Source of the DNA: Synaphobranchus kaupii
Taxonomy: Eukaryota > Chordata > Actinopteri > Anguilliformes > Synaphobranchidae
Reading direction: 5' to 3'
Length of the DNA stretch: 64,000 nt
Assembly: GCA_029718625.1 (NCBI GenBank)
Contig: CM056376.1
Location: 115,768,263 to 115,832,262 of the forward strand
Under the pieces are notes generated by a model that ran no database searches, had not been told where the DNA came from, and saw only the letters and a list, made by a program, of their open reading frames with translations. Of this stretch, positions 55,376 through 64,000 are shown one piece after another. A program made the translations under genes and the position numbers. Each line of letters starts with the position of its first letter. The stretch's first letter is position 1.

Positions 55376-55800
55376 CACTGCATGTCTGAGCCATAATGCA
55401 TTTCTCCAACAGAGGCACTTTGGAAGGATGGGAATACTAAATGAGAAAGGGATGAATAATGCAGTGGAGGAATATATCTCCCTCCCTCTCTCTCTGTCCC
55501 TCTCTTTCTCCATTCCTGTCCCTATATCTCTCTCTCTCAAACCCAAGCCACAAGCCACAGGAGAGTGAAAAATCAGGAGAAGTGCAGATTCCAGCAGATT
55601 TGGACAGGCTGGATAGATTTTAAATAGTTCCCCATCCTCTTAGTTCAATTCAACTCCATATGCATTTTACCGGTAAACATGACTGACATGAAATATAGAC
55701 AGTGTACAATATATCGCCAAAGTGTAATACATAACAGAGTGGGGCGGGTCCACAGTGGCCAGGGGCGGGGCAGTGTGGGGGCAAAGTGGAGCAGTGGGGG
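55376..55800. other. Unassigned sequence
   Basis: A (CT)n stretch at 55480-55540. No gene or transposon recognised. Confidence 0.4.
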
Positions 55801-55809
55801 CAGGGCTCA

Positions 55810-56588
55810 CTCACACACACCATTACATATACTCTCATATACACACCCTTATACACTCCCACACACCATTACAGATACACTCATATACACAGCCTTATAC
55901 ACTCCCACACACCATTACATATACACTCATATACACACCCTTATACACTTCCACACACCATTACATATACACTCATATACACACCCTTATACACTCCCAC
56001 ACACCATTACATATACACTCAACCCTTATACACTCCCACACACCATTACATATACACTCATATACACACCCTTATACACTCCCACACACCATTACATATA
56101 CACTCATATAGACACCCTTATACACCCCCACACACCATTACATATACACTCATATACACACCCTTATACACTTCCACACACCATTACATATACACTCATA
56201 TACACACCCTTATACACTCCCACACACCATTACATATACACTCATATACACACCCTTATACACTCCCACACACCATTACATATACACTCATATACACACC
56301 CTTATACACCCCCACACACCATTACAGATACTCATATACACACCCTTATACACTCCCACACACCATTACATATACACTCAACCCTTATACACTCCCACAC
56401 ACCATTACATATACACTCATATACACACCCTTATACACTCCCACACACCATTACATATACACTCAACCCTTATACACTCCCACACACCATTACATATACA
56501 CTCAACCCTTATACACTCCCACACACCATTACATATACACTCATATACACACCCTTATACACTCCCACACACACCATTACATATACAG
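55810..56588. repeat. 46-bp minisatellite, about 18 units
   Basis: Unit CATTACATATACACTCATAT plus ACACACCCTTATACACTCCC plus ACACAC, with shortened units lacking the TATACACA part at 56015, 56375, 56465 and 56500. The His-Tyr-Thr frames are artefacts. Confidence 0.96.
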
Positions 56589-56864
56589 TGGGGATGGAAG
56601 TATTCGGCAGTGACACAATCTTTGTTGTTTTGGCTCCAGAACATTGGATTTGAAATGGAACAGTGACTATGAGTGCAGACTTTCACCTTTAATTTGAGGG
56701 TTTTTACATCCATATCGGGTAAACCGTGTAGCAATTATAGTCCCTTTTTTAGTGGATGAAAAGCAATTAGCTAAATTAACATAAACTTAAATAAAGTCAT
56801 CATACTAAATATTTGGTTGCATATCCTTTGCAAGCCATGAGTTCCTGATGTCTGTGACCCAACA
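56589..56864. mobile_element. Tc1-like terminal repeat
   Basis: Begins TACAGTGGGGATGGAAGTAT, continues 'agtgcagactttcaccttta' and is collinear with 50166-50480 at lower identity. It abuts the 46-bp array on the left and the palindrome on the right. Confidence 0.6.
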
Positions 56865-57379
56865 ACATCAAAAGACTTATCTTATTTTCTGGTGCTCTCA
56901 CGAGCGATACTATAACCTCTGGAAATATACGGTATACACTGAAATAGTATGGATCACATGGTTGGCTAAATGGCTGTAAGTCATCAAGGGTCTGAGTTAT
57001 CAAACAAGCCTCAAACCATCACTCTGCTGCCAGATATGCAGTAGATATGGATGGATCACTTTAAGGGTTGTTTATCCTCACTTAATTTTCCATAGAGTTC
57101 AACAGGAAAATGAGTCAGGAGAAACAACCCTTAAAGTCATCCATCCATATCTACTGCATATCTGGCAGCAGAGTGATAGTTTGAGGCTCGTTTTATACCT
57201 CAGACCATGGATGACTTACAGCCATTTAGCCAACCATGTGATCCATACTATTCCCATGTAATTTACAGCTTAAACTAGTCCCACTCCCCAATTCCCATAG
57301 AGATCCAATCAAATGCAGAGAGGTTATAGTATCGCTTGTAAGAGTACCTGAAAATAAGATATCAAGAGTATTTTGATAT
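56865..57379. mobile_element. Fold-back element copy 3, complete palindrome of about 515 bp
   Basis: The left arm (ACATCAAAAGACTTATCTTA..., TGGATCACATGGTTGGCTAA, ATATGCAGTAGATATGGATG) reappears inverted on the right (CATCCATATCTACTGCATAT, TTAGCCAACCATGTGATCCA, ..., ATATCAAGAGTATTTTGATA). The centre is near 57108. There is no coding capacity, and the arms could fold into a long hairpin. Confidence 0.8.
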
Positions 57380-57672
57380 CCTTTTATACCCAGTCATGAT
57401 AGCATCACCTGTTTACCTGTGGAATGTTCCAAACAGGTGTTTTCTGAACTTCCCAGTCTTTTCTTTGTCCCTCTCAAAACTTTTTTGGAACATGTTGCAG
57501 GCATCAAATTTGGAATTACAAAAAGCAATAAAGTTGATAAGGTAAAACATTAAATATCTTTTATTTGTACTGTTTCCAATTAAATATATGTAAAAGGGAA
57601 CTTACAAATCACTGATTTCTGCTTTTATGTTAATTTTACATACTGTTCCAACTTTTTTGGAATAGGGGTTTG

Positions 57673-57676
<4 letters not shown>
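57380..57676 (+). mobile_element. 3' end of another Tc1/mariner-type element
   Basis: 'ttttttggaacatgttgcag', 'aattaaatatatgtaaaagg' and the end 'ggaataggggtttgta' are the right terminus of a common fish DNA transposon, ending at a TA (57674-57675). Only the terminal 300 bases remain. Confidence 0.6.
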
Positions 57677-57740
<64 letters not shown>

Positions 57741-57753
57741 AGCACACACACAA

Positions 57754-57791
<38 letters not shown>

Positions 57792-57798
57792 ACACGCA

Positions 57799-57830
<32 letters not shown>

Positions 57831-57842
57831 CACACACAAGCA
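57676..57842. repeat. Compound (TA)n(CA)n(CG/CA)n microsatellite
   Basis: TA run 57674-57700, then CA runs with (GCAC)n at 57795-57818. Confidence 0.97.
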
Positions 57843-58020
57843 CTTTGCCGATTCCTTGCCTCACGGGGGATTCTGCTGGGATTATTTCGGGGGGGTTCTG
57901 AAACTGGGGTACACCAGCATGGCCCCTGTTCCCTCCCCTCTCTCCCTGGATGATAAGTGTGTGCGGTACTAATCGGGCTTGCCCTACATTCTCCTGTGCC
58001 TAAGAGGATTACACTGTAGT
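57843..58020. other. Unassigned short stretch
   Basis: Mixed sequence, no feature. Confidence 0.3.
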
Positions 58021-58216
58021 GTGCATGTGTGTGTGTGTATGTGTTTCTGTGTTTGTGTGAATGCGTATGTGTGTGTGTGTGTGTGTGTATGTGTGTGTGT
58101 GTTTCTGTGTGTGCGTGTATGTGCATGCGTATATGTTTTTCTGTGTCTGTGTACGTGTGTATGCGTATGTCTGTGTGAGTGTTTGTGTGTGTTTATGTGT
58201 GTGCTTTTGTGTGTGT

Positions 58217-58256
<40 letters not shown>

Positions 58257-58292
58257 ATGTTTGTGTGTGCGTGTGCGTGCGTGTGTGTGTTC
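58020..58292. repeat. Degenerate (TG)n block
   Basis: TG runs with GTAT, GCGT and TTTCTGTG interruptions. Confidence 0.95.
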
Positions 58293-58620
58293 TCTCTAAG
58301 AATGTACAGTATACATAAATTGAGATTGCAGGTATGCCATATGCCAAGTTATGGCTTGGTAGGGCATGCCCCATACCTATAGCTACCTTGGATAACAACA
58401 TCTGATCAAAGTAGTCTAATAAAAAAGTAGCCAATTGTAGGATACACAGGCAAAATGAACACTGCACACGCGTAATGCTTTTGATTTTCATAAGGATGTG
58501 TAAGGAAGTACGCAGGTGATGCTATGTCAGACAATAGAATAATCTCTACAATATTTCAAAAACTTTATCATCGCCAAAAACGCTTTTACAGCTGTGTAGT
58601 CTTTGTGGGAAGCTCATTTC
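58293..58620. other. Unassigned sequence
   Basis: AT-rich, no recognised feature. Confidence 0.35.
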
Positions 58621-58621
58621 T

Positions 58622-59722
58622 ATTTATATTTCTGCTTTTATTAAAGGGTATTTTTATACATTTTGTTTTCACCTCAGCACTATACATAGCTCCCCATTTC
58701 AGGGCACCATAATATTTCACAAGTGTTTCTGATTTGGTAGGTGTCTTCAATTGCTTCCTTACTTGTGCAATGAAATGAAAGTCAAAGAAGCCATTATGAG
58801 GCTGTAAAATAAGAAAAAAATAGTTAGAGACATAGATCAAACCTTAGGATTATCAAAATCAACTGGTTAGAAGATCACTAAGAGAGAGGGCACTGGTGAG
58901 CTCAGTAATCGCAAAGGGCCTGGTAGGCCAAGGAAGACCTCTACAGTTGATGACTGAAGAATTCTCACCATAATGAAGAAAAACCCCCAAACACCAGTCC
59001 GCCAGATCAGACACACTCTTCAGGAGGCAAGCGTGGATGTGTCACTGATCCGCAGAAGACTTCACAAACAGAACTACAGAGGCTGTTCTGGAAAAAGGTT
59101 GTGTGGACAGCTGAGAGTGTACAGAAACATCTTATCTGCTCCAGATCAGGCAAATGCCTCCAAACTCATTGGATGGCACTTCATTCTACAGCAAGACAAT
59201 GATCCCATACATACTGCGAAAGCAACAAATTACTTTTTCAAAGCCAAAAACTGGAAAATTCTTGACTGGCCAAGTCAGTCACCCAAATCTGAAAATTTAC
59301 CATGCATTTCATATGCTGAAGAGAAAATGTAAGACAACAAGCCCCCGAAACAAGCAGGAGCTGAAGATGACTGCAGTACAGGCCTGGCAGAGCATCACCA
59401 GAGAAGATACTTAGCACCAGGTCTATGTCTATGGGGCAGAGACTTCAAGCAGTCATCGCATGCAACGGATATGCAACAAAGTACTAAACATGACTACTAC
59501 ATTTACATAACGCTAATGTGTCCCAAACATTATGGTGCCCTGAAATAGGGGGCTATGTATAAAAAGTGCTGTAATTTATATTAAGGTGAAACCAAAATGC
59601 ATAAAAATACCCTTTAATAAAAGACTCTGCACTTTAACCTAAATCTAAAATTGTGGTGTACAGAACCATATCAAGAAAAAAAATAAGCCTTTGTCCCAAA
59701 CATTATGGAGGGCACTGTTTGT
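58622..59722 (+). mobile_element. Second Tc1-like element, decayed
   Basis: Right end 'gtcccaaacattatggaggg' plus CACTG (59692-59717). A subterminal copy 'gtcccaaacattatggtgcc' is at 59520. On the left, 58640-58740 is the inverted counterpart ('gctccccatttcagggcacc'), but the extreme left terminus is missing. An interior transposase remnant is present. This is a different Tc1 family from the one at 4178. Confidence 0.75.
58860..59415 (+). pseudogene. Tc1-like transposase remnant
   Basis: The longest open part (58973-59332) gives a helix-turn-helix-like region (TPVRQIRHTLQEASVDVSLI, RRRLHKQNYRG). The frame then jumps to LIGWHFILQQDNDPIHTAKA, carrying the second catalytic Asp, and ILDWPSQSP. 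The stretch with the first catalytic Asp is deleted near 59085-59100. The usual NPIENLW block is replaced after SPKSEN by a frame change. Dead copy. Confidence 0.75.
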
Positions 59723-60050
59723 CTGAGTGTCTATGTAAGAGAGAAAGAGTGTGTATATTTGTTTGAGTTTGTGTGAGAGTATGTGCATCTGTGTGTGTAG
59801 AGAGAGAGAGAGTGAGAGACAGAGAGAGATTCAGCTTTCCCAGTGTTTGCACTCATGACGGGTTTTTGCAAGGATGTCATCTTTAACTTTCAAGGCAGTC
59901 TAAGCTCGGCCAATAACGCACAAGGGAGTGACAAGACTCTCCTCCCTCTTAATCTTCTGTATCCTCTGTAGGTCACTTGGCAGGGCACCATTTTTGAAGG
60001 CATTACAGATTGTTTTTTTTCTGGCTTAAGCACAAATCCTCTCTGTCTGT
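59723..60050. other. Unassigned sequence
   Basis: A (GA)n stretch at 59800-59828. The sequence 59860-60010 ('ggcagtctaagctcggccaa', 'tgtaggtcacttggcagggc') may be unique, but no gene signature is visible. Confidence 0.35.
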
Positions 60051-60238
<188 letters not shown>

Positions 60239-60655
60239 GACAGTGGTGATGACCCACTTCTCTTTTAATGTTAGGGTTCAGGCTTTGCCTGAATTCATAA
60301 ACACTGCCATTCACCACCAGCTCTGTTCCACCTTACCTGCTACCTGCCACCTGCTATGTGCTACCAGCGACGTGCTCTGCACTGCTCTGCCTCTCCAACG
60401 TGGCTCAATGAAACACTAAATTACAAGGTATAAATCAGGCCCCTCTGCTCACTGTGTGCAGCTCAATCTATCACACAACAGCCCCGCCCTCAACCAGATG
60501 GACAGGGCAAAGGTCAAAGATCATAGGTTGAGCGGGTGCCAGATCTGATCAAGGTTGTGTGAGCCAATGCTGGAGAACACCAATCCATTATAGACAAAAA
60601 AGAAAACGCCATCATTACTTTTATACCAGGATTACAGGGCTCAAAAGCCTCTATC
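60239..60655. other. Unassigned sequence
   Basis: No recognised gene or repeat. 'ctacctgccacctgctatgt' around 60340 is slightly repetitive. Confidence 0.35.
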
Positions 60656-60845
60656 TTCCTGCCTCCCTCCCTCTCTCTCTAACCATCTCCCTCTCTCTCT
60701 CTCTAACCATCTCCCTCTCTCTCTAACCATCTCCCTCTCTCTCTCTCTCTAACCATCTCCCTCTCTCTCTCTCTCTAACCATCTCCCTCCCTCTCTCTCT
60801 CTAACCATCTCCCTCTCTCTCTAACCATCTCCCTCTCTCTCTCAG
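60656..60845. repeat. 22-28-bp pyrimidine minisatellite
   Basis: Seven units of CTAACCATCTCCCTCTCTCT with variable CT length. Confidence 0.95.
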
Positions 60846-61304
60846 TTCAGTTCCGTGTTGTTGGCAGGATAGATCAAGGCCATGTTGCCAAAACAGTCAC
60901 ATAGAATGCAGATGTAGTTGCTATGGAAATAACTACAGCATCATATAGAACATGAGTGTACCTATGGCATGAGAGAGCAGTCCCCTCTCCATAGGATCAA
61001 CACAATGGAACTGCTTCAGCAACGTATCAGCAACATATACACAATGCATCGGCAGCATATCATATAGCATACCAGAAATGTAACAGCAGCATATCAGCAA
61101 TGTAGAAAAAATTTACAAGCAACATATGAGCAACGCATCAGCAACAATTCAGCAATGTTTTGCCAGAAGAGCTATAACCCAATATGGGGGTATGATGGGG
61201 CAGTAAGGGGGAGCTGGGGAGGAGGGGGTCTAGAGTGAAGAACACCACAGCACCCAGACACACAGACACTGAGCACTGTTAAACCCACAGACCAAAGAGA
61301 GCCA
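60846..61304. other. Unassigned sequence
   Basis: 61020-61150 repeats short words such as 'cagcaacatatcagcaatg'. Otherwise no feature. Confidence 0.4.
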
Positions 61305-61333
61305 ATGTCTCACTCTCTCTCTCTCTCTCTCTC

Positions 61334-61390
<57 letters not shown>
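61305..61390. repeat. (CT)n(CA)n microsatellite
   Basis: CT run followed by CA run. Confidence 0.97.
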
Positions 61391-61733
61391 TATGAAACCC
61401 TTAATTGAGCTCCAAAAAAAAACTCCAATTATGACATCAGCAAGACTCTATGACATCACAGTGGATAGTTGGTACGTTCATATGTCACATTTGTGACAGA
61501 TGGTTCATTTAATCATTTATCTGTTTGCTCATCCCATGGTTACTGAACAAACACTTTATGCCTCACACGCCTGTGTGTTTCCTGCACGTTAGAAATGTTT
61601 CAGGTTCTAAGGGAGACATGGGTGTGTGCTTTCCGCAACCCCCCACCCCGTTAGGGCCTGGCAGCCAGTCACACCAGGAAAAACTAGATATCTCTCTCTC
61701 TTGTTCTCATTCTGTCTCCTTACCTCTCTCTAT

Positions 61734-62270
61734 GGCTGTGTCCGAATCAGAGCCCTATCTACTGCGCCCTGTCTCCTGCGTACAGTGCACTGGCAGAAGT
61801 GTGCTGTTTAATGTGCATTGTTTAGCAGTCCACGAAAAATATCTGCCATACTAAATTGAGATACTTTCAAAGTGCAGTCATGGGTAAAAATGAAAAGTCG
61901 CAAAGCATGCACTTCTTTTAAAAAGTAAAAATATGATGACTTAAAATACGTTGGTTTCGGAGTTTTGAGTTGCTATTTGGCTGGCAAAATCTGGCAACCC
62001 TGCACCCCACCCTTGCGCTGCCATGTCACGTGTTGTTTTTGTTGTATTTGAAGAAAACGTTTTTGTTAAAACAAAGCTTTACGTCATATTTATGCAACCA
62101 AAATGTTTGTGCAAGTGTGTACTCAGCGAAACCCCAGAAGTAAGTGTGTCATCCAGGTGTTTCAAGTATACTGCAATTTGAAAAATTTTCACCCACTCAA
62201 TGACTTTCTCATCCTATCTACTCACCAAGGCTACTCAATAGTGTGGAAGAGTATTGATTCGGACACGGCC
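61734..62270. mobile_element. Non-autonomous DNA transposon, copy 1 (GGCTGTGTCCGAATCA ends)
   Basis: TGGCTGTGTCCGAATCA (61734-61750) and TTGATTCGGACACGGCC (62254-62270) are inverted repeats. The body contains 'agccctatctactgcgccct' and 'ccgccatact'-type words shared with copy 2. No coding capacity. Confidence 0.65.
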
Positions 62271-62299
62271 TATGTCTCCTATGTCTCACTGTATCTCCC

Positions 62300-62652
62300 T
62301 CCTTCTCTACCTCTCTCTGTCTCATTCTCTCTCTTTCTCCCACCCCCTCTCTCTCTTTCCCAGTCCCTCACTCTCTCACTCTTTCTCTCAATTTCAATGT
62401 AAAATTATCAACTGGCATGTCATATTTTACAATACATTTTGCCCAAACTTGTATAACTGTCAAAAACAATTACATTGTAATGACATTCAAAAGAAAATGT
62501 TAATGACAAAAAATGACAACACAAAAACAACGCTAGTAAAAAGTAACCGCTTTTTCTCTCGCACTCTTTCTCTCTCTCTCTCACTCTTTCTCTCTCTCTC
62601 ACTCTCTCTATTTCTCTCTCTCTCTCACTCTCGCTCTCTCTCTCTCTCACTC

Positions 62653-62689
<37 letters not shown>

Positions 62690-62735
62690 CTTTAACTCTC
62701 TCTCCATTCCCTCCCTCGCCCCCTGGGGGGCTTCC
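62300..62735. repeat. (CT)n-rich stretches around an AT-rich core
   Basis: CT runs at 62305-62390 and 62560-62705. No gene. Confidence 0.9.
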
Positions 62736-63011
62736 CGTTCTCTCCTCTCTCTCATGAATGATTAATTCGGTGGCCTCTCGCCCTGCTCATTATACAGGGT
62801 AGACAGGGACCATGGGATCCTGTTGAGAGAAAGCAACATGGTGATGATGTCATTTGAAGGTGACTCTGAGGGTGTGTTTACTATACAGAGCAATCAGGTC
62901 AAACCAAGGTTTCCTGACTGGGAATCCAGACACACTGGGAATACCAAAACCACCACCTCCAGGAAAATAACCAAACTGTTAGTGACACATTCCCATCATT
63001 GCCTCTCATCA

Positions 63012-63492
63012 GAATTGAATCAGAGCCCTATCTACTGCACCCTGTTTCCTGTGTTCTGTGTACTAGCAGCTGTGTACCATTTACTGTGTACTGTTTAGTA
63101 TGCAACCTGCAGTATGCAAAAAAATATCCGCCATACTATTTTCCAAACGTACTGTGGAAGTGTTGTAAGACGTCGTACTCTAGCGCAGCCATGTCATGTG
63201 TTGTTTTTGTTGTTAAAAACGTCAGAAGGAAAATGTCAGTGAAACTGTGCCTCATTATTAAAACAAAGCTGCACGTCATATTTATGCGACCAAAATGTTT
63301 GCGTACTTCTTGAAAAGTATGCTCTTGAATATACTCAGTGAAACCCCGGAAGAAAGAATATCATCCAGGGATTTTAAGTATACTACATTTCGTAGAACAT
63401 TTTGCTTACTTAACTACTTTTACGTCCAGTCTACTCATCAACCATACTCATCATCAACCATAGTATGGAACCATGCTGATTTTGGGTTTGGG
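63012..63492. mobile_element. Same DNA transposon family, copy 2
   Basis: 'gaatcagagccctatctact', 'tatccgccatactattttcc', 'cttgaaaagtatgctcttga' and 'aaccatgctgattttgggtt' align with copy 1 in the same order. The ends are diverged. Confidence 0.55.
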
Positions 63493-64000
63493 TCCAATTT
63501 AACACATTCCCTTCCCTTGCTCTCTTCCCTCGAGTGAGCTATCTTGTGACAAAATTTGTGACATGCAGCAAGCAAACTTAACAGGTGCTCTGCAAGGGAG
63601 GACTGACGAGAAACAAATAAAAATGGAACAGAACCGCCCTCGCAAACAATATAGAAAGTGCAACCCCATAAAGTTGCTGTTGCAGCAGTTTTGTTAAATT
63701 GGATCCAAATGCAACACCGGTCTCACTGCTTATTCAGCACTCTCACCTGCAGGTGCACAGTGATGATGTCATATGAAGGAGACCTACACATGATGGCCCT
63801 CCAGACCAGACCTGCCTGGGGTACAGACAGCGGCCCCTGGGGGGGGGGGGGTTGATTGGTTTCTGCTGAAGGAAGAGAAAAAGATGGGGAGGAGGTCTCT
63901 GAAACCCATCTGAGCAGTAATCTGGGGCCATAAGTCAATCAGTCAGTCAGTCTGCGTAATGCCAGCAGGGCCATCTCTCCACACAGATCCAGTGATCCGT
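63493..64000. other. Unassigned right edge
   Basis: No exon, repeat family or promoter could be supported. A G-run of 13 bases lies at 63839-63851. A signal-peptide exon for sema4f was looked for here on the - strand and not found. Confidence 0.4.

Noticed and set aside
63723..63938. Possible signal-peptide exon of sema4f on the - strand
   Set aside because: The Leu-rich start MTYGPRLLLRW is short, followed by Pro/Ser-rich sequence, and has no donor giving phase 1.

Overview
The window is vertebrate nuclear DNA from a teleost fish. Evidence: multi-exon genes with GT-AG introns, L2-type LINEs with the fish-typical 3' tail and (TGTAA)n end, a Tc1 element of the Sleeping Beauty type, PIF/Harbinger, piggyBac-like and hAT-like debris, a Ty3/gypsy retrotransposon, and very dense CA/TG microsatellites and minisatellites. 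I cannot name the species. There is no prokaryotic content, no CRISPR and no operon.

Two host genes can be assembled exon by exon and they converge. (1) A CCDC166-like coiled-coil gene on the + strand: seven coding exons from 13928 to 19703, 318 codons, all phases consistent, with a probable non-coding first exon ending at 12636 and a perfect palindromic RFX X-box at 12594-12607. (2) A class 4 semaphorin on the - strand, best matched to sema4f: thirteen exons between 48368 and 25135, in phase throughout, covering the sema domain, PSI, Ig-like region, one transmembrane helix and the cytoplasmic tail. Its first exon(s), with start codon and signal peptide, were not found and lie above 48368 or outside the window. 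A CTCF-type motif at 23034-23049 lies between the two 3' ends. A CpG-rich segment near 180-360 may be the first exon of a third gene that leaves the window leftward on the - strand.

Layout: 1-6400 nested repeats (5'-truncated L2, inverted copies of an unclassified element, a Sleeping Beauty-type Tc1, a LINE tail); 6700-12341 a gypsy element with apparently identical LTRs; 12342-21700 the CCDC166-like gene and its minisatellites; 21749-23013 a DNA element with an internal 41-bp array; 23060-48368 sema4f with introns full of LINEs, MITEs and a 5.4-kb 24/25-bp minisatellite (41.2-46.65 kb); 48.4-64 kb repeats only (Tc1 remnants, fold-back elements, SINE-like units, minisatellites).

No new multi-gene system was found. 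The most unusual feature is a recurring association between tandem duplications and exon ends. Copies of the 5' splice site are duplicated in CCDC166-like introns 4 and 6 (50-bp period) and in the sema4f intron after the PSI exon (39-bp period), and a 1.8-kb array appears to derive from the last codons of the CCDC166-like gene. Other points of note are a twice in-frame-deleted L2 that keeps a 708-codon frame, a young-looking gypsy element already broken in reverse transcriptase, and a family of about 500-bp palindromes.
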